Source: Paenibacillus silvae (GTDB lineage Bacteria > Bacillota > Bacilli > Paenibacillales > Paenibacillaceae). From it: a stretch of DNA of 64,000 nt. Where the stretch lies: contig NZ_BMFU01000004.1 of the NCBI RefSeq assembly GCF_014639235.1, forward strand, positions 179,222 to 243,221. The letters are read 5' to 3'. Of this stretch, positions 34,282 through 43,749 are shown piece after piece (position 1 is the stretch's first letter; each line of letters starts with the position of its first letter). The position numbers and the translations under genes are program-made. The notes beneath the pieces are model-generated. The model had not been told where the DNA came from. It did no database searches and saw nothing but the letters and a program-made list of their open reading frames with translations.

Positions 34282-36225
34282 ATGAACATAATGACAGTAG
34301 AACAAATTGCAAAAAGTTATGGCGAGAAAATTTTGTTCAAGGATGCTTCCTTCGGGATGGAGGATCAGGATAAAATCGGCGTCGTCGGTGTGAACGGCAC
34401 CGGGAAATCTACGTTTTTGCGAGTGATTGCAGGTTTGGAGCCGGCAGATGAGGGTCAGATCGCCATCGGGAATGATGTACGTGTGCAGTTTCTGGCCCAG
34501 AATCCGGAGTTTAATCCGAATAAAACGGTGTTGCAGCAGGTGTTTGAAGGTGAAGGCTCCGAGATGAGAACGGTACGGGAGTATACAGAAACGATGGAGC
34601 TGCTGGAGTTGAATCCATCAGATACCGAGCTGACTGAGCGACTGTTGCGTCTGAATCAACAGATGGAGCAGCTTCAGCTCTGGCAGATGGAGAGTGAAGC
34701 CAAAAGCATTTTGTCCAAGCTGGGTATACAGCAATTCGATGCACTAATGGGCACTTTGTCAGGTGGACAGCGGAAACGGGTTGCTCTGGCGGCAGCGTTA
34801 ATTCATCCTTGCGAGCTGCTCATTCTGGACGAGCCGACGAACCATATTGATAATGATTCGGTTGTATGGTTAGAGCAGTATCTGCAGAAGCGGCGCGGCG
34901 CATTGCTTATGATTACGCATGATCGCTATTTCCTCGATCGGGTAGCCAATGTCATGCTGGAGCTTGATCATGGACGCTTGTTCCGATATGAGGCGAATTA
35001 TACACGTTTTCTGGAGCTGAAGGCGGAACGGGAGGAACGAGAGGCTGCTTCAGAACAGAAACGTCAAAATCTGCTGCGTACCGAGCTTGCCTGGATTCGC
35101 CGTGGTGCGAAGGCGCGTACAACGAAGCAGAAGGCGCGGATTGATCGTTTTGAACAGTTGAAAGACCAGCAGGGAGTACAGCGTTCCAGTTCGCTTGAGG
35201 TGTCTGTCGGTTCCACACGTCTGGGCAAAAAAATACTGGAAATCGAGCATCTCTCCAAGTCTGCTGGTGACCGCAAGCTGATTGAAGATCTGAGCTACAT
35301 CGCCGTTCCGGGTGATCGTGTAGGCATTGTTGGTCCGAATGGCAGTGGTAAATCCACCCTGCTGCAGATGATTTCGGGCAGATTGCAGCCGGATGCCGGA
35401 GAGGTTGTGCTTGGACCAACCGTCAATCTGGGTTACTTCACGCAGGAGCATCAGGAAATGGACGAGACGATGCGTGTCATTGAATATATCAAGGAAGTAG
35501 CCGAAAATATTAAAACGTCTGACGGATCGCTTATTACAGCTTCACAGATGCTTGAGCGCTTTTTATTCAATCCAACCGCACAATGGACGCCAATAGCCCG
35601 CTTGTCCGGGGGAGAGAAACGGCGGCTCTACCTGCTTCGAATTCTGATGGCGGCTCCCAATGTACTGCTGCTGGATGAGCCAACGAATGATCTGGACATT
35701 CAGACGCTTGCAGTGTTGGAAGACTATCTGGATGATTTCCCGGGGGTTGTGTTTGTCGTATCGCATGATCGCTATTTCCTGGATCGTACGGTAGATAAGG
35801 TACTTGCGTTCGAAGGCGATGGGGCTATCCGTGTGCACGTAGGTGATTACAGCGAATATGCGGAATGGATGCTGAAAAATGCGCCTGTCAATCAGCAGAG
35901 TGGTGCTGGAACTGCCGCCAAAAAACAGGCGAGTGAAAAAACGTCCGAGGCCGCTGTCCCTGCCTCCGCTGTCTCGGCGAAGCCTAAACTGAAATTCAGT
36001 TTTAAGGAGCAGCGTGAATTTGATCAGATTGATGAGAACATTGAGAAGGCCGAAGCGAATCTTGCCCGGATTAACCAAGAGATGGAAGCCGCCTTCAGTG
36101 ATTCTGCTCGTTTGCAGGAGTTAATGGCCGAACAGGCAGAGGCCGAGCGTCATCTGGATGAATTGATGGAGCGCTGGACTGTACTGAATGAGCTCGCTGA
36201 GCAGATTGAACAAAATAAATCCTGA
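34282..36225 (+). CDS. ABC-F family ATPase (Uup/YfmR/YdiF-like)
   Basis: 647 residues with two ABC domains. Walker A motifs are GVNGTGKST and GPNGSGKST, signatures LSGGQRKR and LSGGEKRR, Walker B motifs LLILDEPTNHID and VLLLDEPTNDLD. A charged linker (about 240-310, EREEREAASEQKRQ) joins them and a coiled coil ends the protein (KLKFSFKEQREFDQIDENIE). No TM segments: ABC-F proteins act on the ribosome, as translation factors or antibiotic-protection proteins. The start site is weak; ATG at 34282 is the best fit. Confidence 0.92.
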   Translation: MNIMTVEQIAKSYGEKILFKDASFGMEDQDKIGVVGVNGTGKSTFLRVIAGLEPADEGQIAIGNDVRVQFLAQNPEFNPNKTVLQQVFEGEGSEMRTVREYTETMELLELNPSDTELTERLLRLNQQMEQLQLWQMESEAKSILSKLGIQQFDALMGTLSGGQRKRVALAAALIHPCELLILDEPTNHIDNDSVVWLEQYLQKRRGALLMITHDRYFLDRVANVMLELDHGRLFRYEANYTRFLELKAEREEREAASEQKRQNLLRTELAWIRRGAKARTTKQKARIDRFEQLKDQQGVQRSSSLEVSVGSTRLGKKILEIEHLSKSAGDRKLIEDLSYIAVPGDRVGIVGPNGSGKSTLLQMISGRLQPDAGEVVLGPTVNLGYFTQEHQEMDETMRVIEYIKEVAENIKTSDGSLITASQMLERFLFNPTAQWTPIARLSGGEKRRLYLLRILMAAPNVLLLDEPTNDLDIQTLAVLEDYLDDFPGVVFVVSHDRYFLDRTVDKVLAFEGDGAIRVHVGDYSEYAEWMLKNAPVNQQSGAGTAAKKQASEKTSEAAVPASAVSAKPKLKFSFKEQREFDQIDENIEKAEANLARINQEMEAAFSDSARLQELMAEQAEAERHLDELMERWTVLNELAEQIEQNKS

Positions 36226-36268
36226 ATGACACAATTATATGGCTTCGCTGAGGAGCCTGAATAACAAA

Positions 36269-36318
36269 GGACACATCTTCAAGCACAGATCATGTGCTGG
36301 ATAGATGTGTCCTTTTGT
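36269..36318 (+). terminator. Terminator after ABC-F gene
   Basis: GGACACATCT pairs with AGATGTGTCC and an inner GCACA pairs with TGTGC, followed by TTTTGT. Confidence 0.85.
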
Positions 36319-36383
36319 CCTGCAATGAGCAGAGATCAGTACATAGCTAATAGACTTGCAGATTTAGATGTAGAGGTAGTGAC

Positions 36384-37427
36384 TTATTCCTGTGTTGTAA
36401 TGTATGCAGCAAGCAGACGTGCTGTATTGATTACCGCTTTGGTGTGAGTGCGTTCCATGGAGTGAGAAGCGTGTACACCAGGGCCGATTAAAGCCGCACG
36501 AATGTTGTTGCCCCCGCGTAAGGCTGCACTGCCGTCCGAGCCATACTGCGGGTAAATGTCCACGACATAATCCATGCCATCTTGTTTAGCCAGCTCAATG
36601 AGGCGGCTTGTCATATCGTAGTCGTAAGGACCAGAAGAGTCTTTGGCACATATGGATACATCGGTTTCTTTGCAGCTGAGATCATCTCCCATAGCTCCCA
36701 TATCTACAGCAATCAGTTCACTGATATCGGCCGGGATGTAAGCTGCTCCGTGTCCAACCTCTTCGTAGTTTGAGATGAGCAGGGTGACGTTATGTACCGG
36801 TTTCCAGCCTTCCCGATGTGCAGATTCGAGAATGCCAAACAGGGCGGCTACGCTGGCTTTATCATCGAGATGACGTGATTTGATATAACCGCTAGGTGTA
36901 ATGACAGCACGTGCATCAAACGAGATAAAGTCCCCGACACTGATTCCGAGCTTCAAAACATCCTCTTTGGAAGAAACAAGCTCATCAATGCGAACCTCCA
37001 TATGGTTTTCTGATCGTTCAAACGTGCGGGCATCAGGATAGACATGCACAGAAGGATGCAGGGACAGAATGGTTCCTGTGTAGACCTTGCCATCTCGTGT
37101 ATGAATGGAGCAGTATTCGTTCTCAATGCTGTGCATCGTAAAACCGCCGACAGAGGTCAGTTTCAGCGTACCATAGGGTGTAATTGAACGTACCATCGCA
37201 CCAAGTGTGTCTACATGTGCACTAAGGGCGATTGTTTTGGAGGAGTCCTGGCCGGGCCAAGTGAGCACAGCACCGCCTTTGTTGTTCAGCTCCCAGGAGA
37301 CGTTCAGGGATTCTGCTTCCTGGCAGATCATCTCCATGATCTGGCGGGTGTACCCGCTCGGGCTCGGGGTATCCAGTAATTTTTTGAGAAAAGACAGAAC
37401 GTAGGATTCATTAATAGTAAAGCTCAT
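36384..37427 (-). CDS. M42 family metallopeptidase (aminopeptidase/cellulase M-like)
   Basis: 347 residues from MSFTINESYVL after AAGGAGGAAG. Metal and catalytic residues are visible in SAHVDTLGAMV, RHLDDKASVAAL, SNYEEVGHGA and AVDMGAMG, with the C-terminal HSMERTHTKAV histidine. The DTPSPSGYTRQ opening is typical of M42 (FrvX/PepA-like) dinuclear aminopeptidases forming tetrahedral complexes. No signal peptide. Transcribed alone. Confidence 0.94.
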   Translation of the reverse strand: MSFTINESYVLSFLKKLLDTPSPSGYTRQIMEMICQEAESLNVSWELNNKGGAVLTWPGQDSSKTIALSAHVDTLGAMVRSITPYGTLKLTSVGGFTMHSIENEYCSIHTRDGKVYTGTILSLHPSVHVYPDARTFERSENHMEVRIDELVSSKEDVLKLGISVGDFISFDARAVITPSGYIKSRHLDDKASVAALFGILESAHREGWKPVHNVTLLISNYEEVGHGAAYIPADISELIAVDMGAMGDDLSCKETDVSICAKDSSGPYDYDMTSRLIELAKQDGMDYVVDIYPQYGSDGSAALRGGNNIRAALIGPGVHASHSMERTHTKAVINTARLLAAYITTQE

Positions 37428-37498
37428 GTGATCTTCCTCCTTAATTATGCTGCTTGCCGGCATGGCTTCAATAATATAATGGCTTCAGTAAAAGAATA

Positions 37499-37556
37499 CA
37501 GCCTGACTGGAAAGGAATGCGTGTCCATTCCTTAATCGCCAGCAGGCTGTTTCTGG
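37499..37556 (-). terminator. Terminator of the LapA-like gene
   Basis: Outer CAGCCTG-CTGG pairs with CCAGTCAGGCTG, with an inner AAGGAATG/CATTCCTT hairpin. It lies just past the lapA-like stop on the minus strand. Confidence 0.6.
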
Positions 37557-37558
37557 TT

Positions 37559-37945
37559 TTACAATGTCCCTGGAGAATTTCCTTTATGCTGACTGCCAAT
37601 GGAATCATTGTGCAGCTGGTCATCAGGCTCAGGTTCATTAGAATGAAGAGAATCGATACTGTCGTACGAAACAGGTACAGCAGTGCTGGCTGCAGAAGCT
37701 TCCAGTTCAGTAATGCGCAATTTCAGACGTTTGTTTTCGCGCTGCAATCGGTATTGACGATAGATTCCGTAAGAGCCGACGATTATTCCACCAATCAGCG
37801 TACAGCCTAGAATGAGTAGAATCAACGGCACACGAACGGTATTAAACAGCAGGTTAACTTGTACGGAATCGACATTAATGACTGCGAAGATGCCTGTAAG
37901 CAGTGCAAAAACAAGACCCGCTATAAGTGCCCATTGCATTTTCAT
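37559..37945 (-). CDS. LapA family (DUF1049) membrane protein
   Basis: 128 residues after AAGGAGG. Two TM helices (about 4-24 and 38-60) flank the INVDSVQVNLLFNTVRVPL segment that defines the LapA domain. A heptad-like helix follows (QYRLQRENKRLKLRITELEAS), then an acidic, serine-rich tail. E. coli LapA partners LapB in LPS control, but that pathway is absent in Gram-positives. Function unknown here. Confidence 0.88.
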   Translation of the reverse strand: MKMQWALIAGLVFALLTGIFAVINVDSVQVNLLFNTVRVPLILLILGCTLIGGIIVGSYGIYRQYRLQRENKRLKLRITELEASAASTAVPVSYDSIDSLHSNEPEPDDQLHNDSIGSQHKGNSPGTL

Positions 37946-38023
37946 GATGCTGCCTCCTTGTTGAACGTATGCGAACTAGAAATGCATTACCCTTTTTGAA
38001 GCGAACTGCATCTTGCTTGATTA

Positions 38024-38053
38024 TAAAATCCCTTGCCCGCCTGGACAAGGGAT
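38024..38053 (-). terminator. Terminator of the oligoendopeptidase gene
   Basis: On the minus strand ATCCCTTG pairs with CAAGGGAT, followed by TTTATAA. Confidence 0.7.
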
Positions 38054-38076
38054 ATAGATCACAGGGAAACATATCC

Positions 38077-39996
38077 TTATTTGGTTAATTGCTCCATCTG
38101 TTCGATCAAATCCTTAAATACACTCATAGCTTCACGAATCGGCTGAGGTGTAGACATATCGACTCCGGCTTTTTTCAAAATATTGATGGAGTAATCACTT
38201 CCACCGCTTTTCAGGAAGCCAATATAGCGATCCACGGCTGGCTGACCTTCCTCCAGAATTTGCTTGGAGAAGCTGGTTGCTGCCGAGAAGCCTGTAGCGT
38301 ATTTATATACATAGAAGCTGTTATAGAAGTGGGGAATACGCGCCCATTCCATCTCGATATCTTTGTCAACGACCATGTTTTTGCCATGATACTGCACATT
38401 CAGGTCATAATAAATTTCAGATAGCAGTTGTGGCGTAAGGGCTTCGCCCTGTTCGGCACGCTCATGAATAATTTTCTCGAACTCGGCAAACATCGTTTGA
38501 CGGAATACGGTGGTGCGGAACTGATCCGCATAATACGTAAGCAGGTACAGCTTTTCCTTCGGATCCGTAGACTTGTTCAGCATATAGTCCATAAGCAAGG
38601 CTTCATTAGTAGTCGAAGCAACCTCGGCCAGGAAAATAGTATACTGTGCATCCCGATATGAAAGTGCTGTATCCGAATAATGTGAATGCAACGCATGACC
38701 CATCTCATGGGCGAGTGTGAACATGCTGTTCAGATTATCCTTATGGTTAAGCAAAACATACGGGTGAGTGCCGTAAGCGCCCCAGGCATATGCGCCAGAG
38801 CGTTTATTTTCATTTTCATATACGTCGATCCAGCGGTTGTCATAACCAGACTGAAGTGCTTCTGCATAATCTTTGCCAAGTGGTTCCAATCCTTCTTTTA
38901 CCGTCTGCTTGGCTTCTTCGTACGTGATGTCCATTTTGTATTCATCCACAAGTGGAGCGAACAGGTCATACATATGCAGTTGATCTACGCCAAGCAATTT
39001 TTTTCGAAGATCCATGTAGCGGTGCAGCAAAGGAAGGCTTTCATGAATCGTATCCACCAGATTGTTATACACATCAGTCGGAATGTTGTCGCCATACAGG
39101 TTCATTTCCATGACAGAGGGATATTTCCGGACATTTGCATAGAACATATTTTTCGTTACATTCGCATTCAGCGCTGCTGCAATCGTATTTTTTTGTTTGG
39201 CGTACGTCTCGTAAACAGCTTTGAAGGCACGCTCGCGAACCTCGCGATTAGGATTTTCCAGAAATTGAATGTAGCTGCCATGGGTCAGTTCAATCTCGTT
39301 GCCATTCTCATCCTTGATTCGTGGAAACTTGAGATCGGCATTGTTCAGCATGCCAAAAATTGTTTGGGGAGCCTGGGACAGATTGCCCACCTGTGCGAGC
39401 AGTGCTTCCTCGGCTTGGCTTAACACATGGGCCTTCTCGCGTTTCATCTCTTCCAGTGTGAAGGTATAAGCGGCGAGTTTTTCGTTTTTAATAAAAGCAT
39501 CCAGTTCCGCATCTGGCAAAGACAGAATTTCAGGTGTAACATAAGAGAGTGCTTCACCTACGTTTACACCCAGCTTTTGTGCTTTTTGGGAAAGGCTTTG
39601 ATATGTAGGATTAGCTGTGTCTTCATCCTGATGCATACGAGCATATACGAAAAGTCGTTCAAGCTTGAGACCGATTTCGTCTTCAAATTCGAAGCAGGCT
39701 TTAAGTGTGTCAGGCTGATTCAGTTTACCTTGGAATTCGGAGGCTTTTTTCATCATAGAAGATACTTCTTCATATTCCTGATCCCAGGCCTTCTGATCGG
39801 CAAATAAATCTTCCAGTTTCCATGTATGCTCGGTTGGCACTTCGGAACGTTTCAATAGTTTACTCATGGGAATCCTCCTTTGATTGTGTGCTGAAAAAAT
39901 GGGCATAGCCGTCTTCGTCTCCTGTGCATGAGCGGCAGGAGACGAAGGGAGCAGGCTAAGAGCCAGTAGAATGGATAAGGTCTTCCGATATTTCAA
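38077..39996 (-). CDS. pepF: Oligoendopeptidase F with two candidate starts
   Basis: M3B zinc endopeptidase of 596 residues from ATG 39867 (MSKLLKRSEVPTEHTW, the normal family start), or 639 residues from TTG 39996. The zinc motif is AHEMGHALHSH with the downstream EVASTTNE. Both starts have excellent sites: AAAGGAGGA before 39867 and AAGGAGGA before 39996. The outer start adds a signal-peptide-like segment (MKYRKTLSILLALSLL, then AHAQE), whereas PepF enzymes are normally cytosolic. A perfect 12-bp inverted repeat lies within the extension. The protein cleaves short peptides. Confidence 0.92.
   Translation of the reverse strand: MKYRKTLSILLALSLLPSSPAAHAQETKTAMPIFSAHNQRRIPMSKLLKRSEVPTEHTWKLEDLFADQKAWDQEYEEVSSMMKKASEFQGKLNQPDTLKACFEFEDEIGLKLERLFVYARMHQDEDTANPTYQSLSQKAQKLGVNVGEALSYVTPEILSLPDAELDAFIKNEKLAAYTFTLEEMKREKAHVLSQAEEALLAQVGNLSQAPQTIFGMLNNADLKFPRIKDENGNEIELTHGSYIQFLENPNREVRERAFKAVYETYAKQKNTIAAALNANVTKNMFYANVRKYPSVMEMNLYGDNIPTDVYNNLVDTIHESLPLLHRYMDLRKKLLGVDQLHMYDLFAPLVDEYKMDITYEEAKQTVKEGLEPLGKDYAEALQSGYDNRWIDVYENENKRSGAYAWGAYGTHPYVLLNHKDNLNSMFTLAHEMGHALHSHYSDTALSYRDAQYTIFLAEVASTTNEALLMDYMLNKSTDPKEKLYLLTYYADQFRTTVFRQTMFAEFEKIIHERAEQGEALTPQLLSEIYYDLNVQYHGKNMVVDKDIEMEWARIPHFYNSFYVYKYATGFSAATSFSKQILEEGQPAVDRYIGFLKSGGSDYSINILKKAGVDMSTPQPIREAMSVFKDLIEQMEQLTK
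39913..39947. repeat. 12-bp perfect inverted repeat in the pepF 5' region
   Basis: CTTCGTCTCCTG (39913-39924) and CAGGAGACGAAG (39936-39947) with an 11-base loop lie between the two in-frame pepF starts. On the pepF strand a T6 run follows 11 bases later. The repeat could form a strong mRNA hairpin affecting the downstream start, or act as an attenuator. Confidence 0.7.
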
Positions 39997-40107
39997 CAGC
40001 CTTCCTCCTTGCTATACGAATCACTTCATATAGTATGGCCTGAGCACAGTTGAAATATTTGAGAGCCATGATTCATGTGAATGCGCAAGCAAGCACAGTT
40101 GTCTGCT

Positions 40108-40293
40108 TCAGGCTCCCATATTAAAGAGGTAATAGACGATTAAAAAAAAGGCGAAACAGATCATCAGGGTAGCGATCAGGGCCATTCCTCGTCTCAGTCG
40201 GTCCGGGATGGAGTTGCGTCCCAAAATCAAAACGATCCCGAGTGAGAAGGCCAGGATGATAAAAATAACGACATTGCCTGAATCCAGCTGCAT
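40108..40293 (-). CDS. Small two-TM membrane protein
   Basis: 61 residues, with hydrophobic helices at about 8-25 and 38-58 joined by a basic loop (GRNSIPDRLRRG). The start lies 4 bases after the stop of the preceding gene, so the two are likely co-translated. Family not recognised. Confidence 0.6.
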   Translation of the reverse strand: MQLDSGNVVIFIILAFSLGIVLILGRNSIPDRLRRGMALIATLMICFAFFLIVYYLFNMGA

Positions 40294-40297
40294 CGTT

Positions 40298-40531
40298 CTA
40301 TACTCCCTTGAAGGCTGCCATCAATGCACGCCATTCCTCTTCGCGATTCTCGAAATCCTCCTTCGGAAAACGACGCTCGGCCCAATGCATCAAAGCAGGG
40401 CGGCTTAGGAAGGTGTGGCATTCTTCGCCCCACTCTTCAGAAATTTCCCGCAGGACGAGGTATTTTCCTTGTACTTCTACAGTCATCATATTCCACTTGT
40501 CTGTTTTGTATATTTCGTGTTTTTTTATCAT
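40298..40531 (-). CDS. Hypothetical 77-residue acidic protein
   Basis: Begins MIKKHEIYKTDKWNMM after TTGGAG. Contains VEVQGKYLVLREISEEWG and a tryptophan/glutamate-rich C-terminus (ENREEEWRALMAAFKGV). Soluble, with no TM segment. It forms a two-gene unit with the small membrane protein. A longer upstream frame lacks a binding site. Function unknown. Confidence 0.65.
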   Translation of the reverse strand: MIKKHEIYKTDKWNMMTVEVQGKYLVLREISEEWGEECHTFLSRPALMHWAERRFPKEDFENREEEWRALMAAFKGV

Positions 40532-40620
40532 AGGTAGTCTCCAAACTAACGGTTTTGGTAAAATGATACCGTACCCTACGTTGCAAAGCAAATTTTTTCT
40601 ATATTAATGGAAAAGATAAA

Positions 40621-40649
40621 TTGCAAATTGGAAGCCCATACAGTATAAT
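40621..40649 (+). promoter_or_regulatory. Promoter of the cold shock gene
   Basis: TTGCAA (40621-40626) and TATAAT (40644-40649) with a 17-base spacer. The short leader has a small CGCCA-TAGA-TGGCG hairpin just before the ribosome binding site. Confidence 0.75.
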
Positions 40650-40694
40650 AAGGGTATTCGCCATAGATGGCGATATTTTTAGGAGGTTGTTCAT

Positions 40695-40892
40695 TTGAAA
40701 GGTACAGTTAAATGGTTTAACGCAGAAAAAGGCTATGGCTTTATTTCAGTTGAAGGCGGCGAGGACGTATTCGTACATTTCTCCGCGATCCAAGGCGACG
40801 GCTTCAAAACATTGGAAGAAGGTCAAGCGGTAGAATTCGAAATCACTGACGGAAACCGTGGTCCTCAAGCAGCTAACGTAATTAAATTGTAA
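40695..40892 (+). CDS. Cold shock protein (CspA/CspB family)
   Basis: 65 residues from a TTG start after TTAGGAGGTTG. A single OB-fold with RNP1 KGYGFISV and RNP2 VFVHFSAI and the normal N-terminus MKGTVKWFNAEKG. It binds single-stranded nucleic acid as an RNA chaperone. Monocistronic between its own promoter and terminator. Confidence 0.97.
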   Translation: MKGTVKWFNAEKGYGFISVEGGEDVFVHFSAIQGDGFKTLEEGQAVEFEITDGNRGPQAANVIKL

Positions 40893-40953
40893 GATTTTTC
40901 CGTTCTGTACGGACTTCTTATAAATGATTGTTTATAGCTGAATACAAACAACA

Positions 40954-40990
40954 CAAGCACAGTCCCCTTGCGGAGACTGTGCTTTTTTTG
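40954..40990 (+). terminator. Terminator of the cold shock gene
   Basis: AAGCACAGTC pairs with GACTGTGCTT, followed by TTTTTGG. Confidence 0.9.
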
Positions 40991-41027
40991 GTTCTGTATA
41001 GGAGTCAGGCAGAATGCAGATTGCTGC

Positions 41028-42200
41028 TCAGGATGAACGGCTGGCAAGGCTGCCAAGCAGCTTGATGCCAAATCCGATTAGACCCGCCAAAGCAAAGGCC
41101 ATCGCTGTAAGATAAAACGACTGACGTCCAGTATGCTCAAGCAGCAGTCCGCCTAAAGTTCCGCTCAGCAGCCCGGAAGCGCTGGACCATACAATGGTGA
41201 ACAGAGCCATGCCTGTTGCCCGATAACTATCAGGTACCAATCTTGTTATATATCGAACAGCAGTGACATAGAAGATGCCAAAGGTGACGCTGTGCATCGT
41301 TTGAATAACTACAACTGCAGCAGGTGTATCAGAGAACGACATGAACAGAAGACGAATGGTATACATCAAGGCCGCCAGGGTGAGAAGCGGCAGCTCCTTG
41401 TATCGATTTCCATACTTGCTGAGCAGTAAAAATATCGGGATTTCACTCACAGAAGAGATCAGCAGGGACCAGCCAATCAAACCTTCGCTTGCCCCCAAGT
41501 CCTTCAGTGTGATGGTCAAAAACGCTTCATTCATCCGATGCCCCATAGCAAGCAGAAATACACATCCGAAGAAGGTGAACACCTCTCGGCGTTTGAGAAT
41601 ATCCCACACCCCGGATAATTGCATCTTTCCTCCACCGCCGGAAGGCTGATCTTTCAGCTGAAAGCTGATGAGCAAAGTTACAGCAGCAAGACTGATGCAA
41701 ATGCCCATCGTCCATCCGGGACCAAACGAACCAAGCACATATCCGATGCTGAGCGCAAAGAATGCATATCCGATCGAGCCGAAGACCCGAATCGACGTGA
41801 AGTTACGGCCATATTTACTTGCGGTTGTAATAGCCATCGTATCCGAAAGCGGATAGACCGGATAATAGAAAAAGTAAAATAAGGTCACAAGAACAAATAC
41901 TTCTCCAAAGGTGGTTGCATTAGCCAGCAGCACCCCTGTAATCAGCTGGCCGCCCAGAAGTATGATCATTATTTTTCGCACCGTTTTGTATTTGTCGCTC
42001 GCCATACTCCAGAACATATTGGAGAATACAGAGATGAGTGGACCGATGCCGTACAGATAACCAATTTCGGCTGCACTGAAGCCGAGGTGACTGAAATAAA
42101 GCTGGAAGTAGGATACGACCAGGGCGGTCGAACCAAAGATGGTGAACATAAGTGCCCGAAGCCAGTTCTGATCTGGACGGGCGGTAAGACTTAATTTCAT
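41028..42200 (-). CDS. MFS transporter (MFS_1_like / sugar-nucleoside permease type)
   Basis: 390 residues from MKLSLTARPDQNWLRAL; TGGAG lies 9 bases upstream. About 12 TM helices. The first half has YLYGIGPLISVFSNMFWSMASDKYK and FYYPVYPLSDTMAI; RNFTSIRVFGSIGYA is typical of the MFS_1_like group related to nucleoside and lactose permeases. The substrate is unknown. It lies 34 bases after the MATE-like gene on the same strand and may share its transcript. Confidence 0.87.
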   Translation of the reverse strand: MKLSLTARPDQNWLRALMFTIFGSTALVVSYFQLYFSHLGFSAAEIGYLYGIGPLISVFSNMFWSMASDKYKTVRKIMIILLGGQLITGVLLANATTFGEVFVLVTLFYFFYYPVYPLSDTMAITTASKYGRNFTSIRVFGSIGYAFFALSIGYVLGSFGPGWTMGICISLAAVTLLISFQLKDQPSGGGGKMQLSGVWDILKRREVFTFFGCVFLLAMGHRMNEAFLTITLKDLGASEGLIGWSLLISSVSEIPIFLLLSKYGNRYKELPLLTLAALMYTIRLLFMSFSDTPAAVVVIQTMHSVTFGIFYVTAVRYITRLVPDSYRATGMALFTIVWSSASGLLSGTLGGLLLEHTGRQSFYLTAMAFALAGLIGFGIKLLGSLASRSS

Positions 42201-42234
42201 GATGTGATACTCCATTCTTGAATCAATTTCATTT

Positions 42235-43569
42235 TTATAGAGACGCCGACCCGCGGGTTGGGGGAACAGTCATCGTTGGTTCTTTTTGCGTGCGCCGGAT
42301 GACCATCCAGACAATAATAAGTTCTGCAAGCAATCCCAGAGACTGTGCGGCTGCTCCAATCATGCCATTCCAAGCCGGGAATATGCTGACCAGAATCAGC
42401 AGAACGATAACGGTGCAGATGGCGTTCGCGCTTTGCGAGCGAAACATCGTCTTGGTCTGTCCGCGAAGCAGAATGAGACCGTTACTGAAATCGAGAAACG
42501 GAGAGATTAGCGGAAACAGCACGAAGGCACGAAGAGTCCAGAGGCTTTGCTCCAGCAGCTGGCCTTGAACACTCATCACGTTCTCAAATACCCAGGGACC
42601 GAGAGGGGTATATGCGATAGATACCGTCATGGCAAATGGAATGAAGCCGGTAACCAGAGCGAATTTCTTGACGAGCTTGGCATCAATCAGATAGAAGTTG
42701 AGCACAATCTGATGAATATAGGTGAAAAAGCTTAACATGAGCTGCATCAGACTGCTTGCTACAGCAAACGAAGAGATGGCGAGAGCAATCCCGGTTGTTT
42801 TGCCGAGCACAATGTTGATTACAGGACCTATGAAAAGCGCCACAAAGCTGGATAAAAGCAGTGGCTTGTAAAAACGAAACACATCCCCCTTGCTTTCTAC
42901 AGGATGCTCCTCAAGCTTGGCTGGCATCTTTCGCATAATACTTCTGCCTTCCAAGTAGCTGACAAGAGCTTCGATCATCATTCCCGCTGCAAATATGATA
43001 GCGCCTACACGACCACTGTTAATGGAGTCGGTATAGATGAAATATAGAGATAGGCCATACATACCTGCCAGCCTGAAAATCATGCCGATGGTAAGCCATT
43101 TGGTTCGGTTGTTTGTAATAATAATGCCCTGATATATGTTTCGAATGACCGAAAAAATACTGACGTACATCAGGATCTCGTAAACGTCGATCACTTTGCT
43201 TAACAAATCCGGGCTTACTCCAAATAGATATTTGAACACTCCGGTGCCGACGGGAGAATATACGATGAGGAATCCAATCAGCAGCACACAGGCCAGAAAT
43301 ATTTTGGTAACAAACGTCAATGCCTGAAAAGAGAGCCGGTCACGTACCAGTGCAGAGCAGGTTTGGCGAAGCAGCGTAGAAGGACGCTCCGTGAGGGTAA
43401 GCAGGCTTCCCGCAATAGCATAGCTTGCAATCACCGTCTCAGGGTGGGCAGAGCGGGCAAGTGTACTGTTGATAATTACGTGTGATATCGTGACGAGAGA
43501 GGCGGAAATGCCCAGCGGCACAAAAAAAGAAAATAACCGGCTCCACGAAAGTGGTTCACCTGACGACAT
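42235..43569 (-). CDS. MATE-like multi antimicrobial extrusion family membrane protein
   Basis: 444 residues from MSSGEPLSWSRLFSF after AAAGGAG. Twelve to fourteen TM segments. It has VPLGISASLVTISHVIINSTLARSA and RNIYQGIIITNNRTKW. The pattern fits the MATE/polysaccharide-exporter-like superfamily, but lacks the usual NorM motif set, so the transported compound is open. It is read divergently from the DUF2600 terpene synthase gene and precedes an MFS gene. Confidence 0.75.
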   Translation of the reverse strand: MSSGEPLSWSRLFSFFVPLGISASLVTISHVIINSTLARSAHPETVIASYAIAGSLLTLTERPSTLLRQTCSALVRDRLSFQALTFVTKIFLACVLLIGFLIVYSPVGTGVFKYLFGVSPDLLSKVIDVYEILMYVSIFSVIRNIYQGIIITNNRTKWLTIGMIFRLAGMYGLSLYFIYTDSINSGRVGAIIFAAGMMIEALVSYLEGRSIMRKMPAKLEEHPVESKGDVFRFYKPLLLSSFVALFIGPVINIVLGKTTGIALAISSFAVASSLMQLMLSFFTYIHQIVLNFYLIDAKLVKKFALVTGFIPFAMTVSIAYTPLGPWVFENVMSVQGQLLEQSLWTLRAFVLFPLISPFLDFSNGLILLRGQTKTMFRSQSANAICTVIVLLILVSIFPAWNGMIGAAAQSLGLLAELIIVWMVIRRTQKEPTMTVPPTRGSASL

Positions 43570-43749
43570 GTCAACGACTCCTTTGATGGATAGAAATATG
43601 CATAGTATAACATAAACCATCAGCGGGAGATGCGATATTTTATGCGGTTTGTGCGGCAGATCATTTGTACAATTAAGGGGATCATATTATAATAGGAATG
43701 GTTAAAAACAGCTCTATTACGTATTCAACCAAGTGGAGGCACATTTATT

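Noticed and set aside
38686..39807. Long plus-strand frames antisense to oligoendopeptidase F
   Set aside because: Low-complexity I/F/H/C-rich translations with no binding sites; the pepF motifs on the other strand are decisive.
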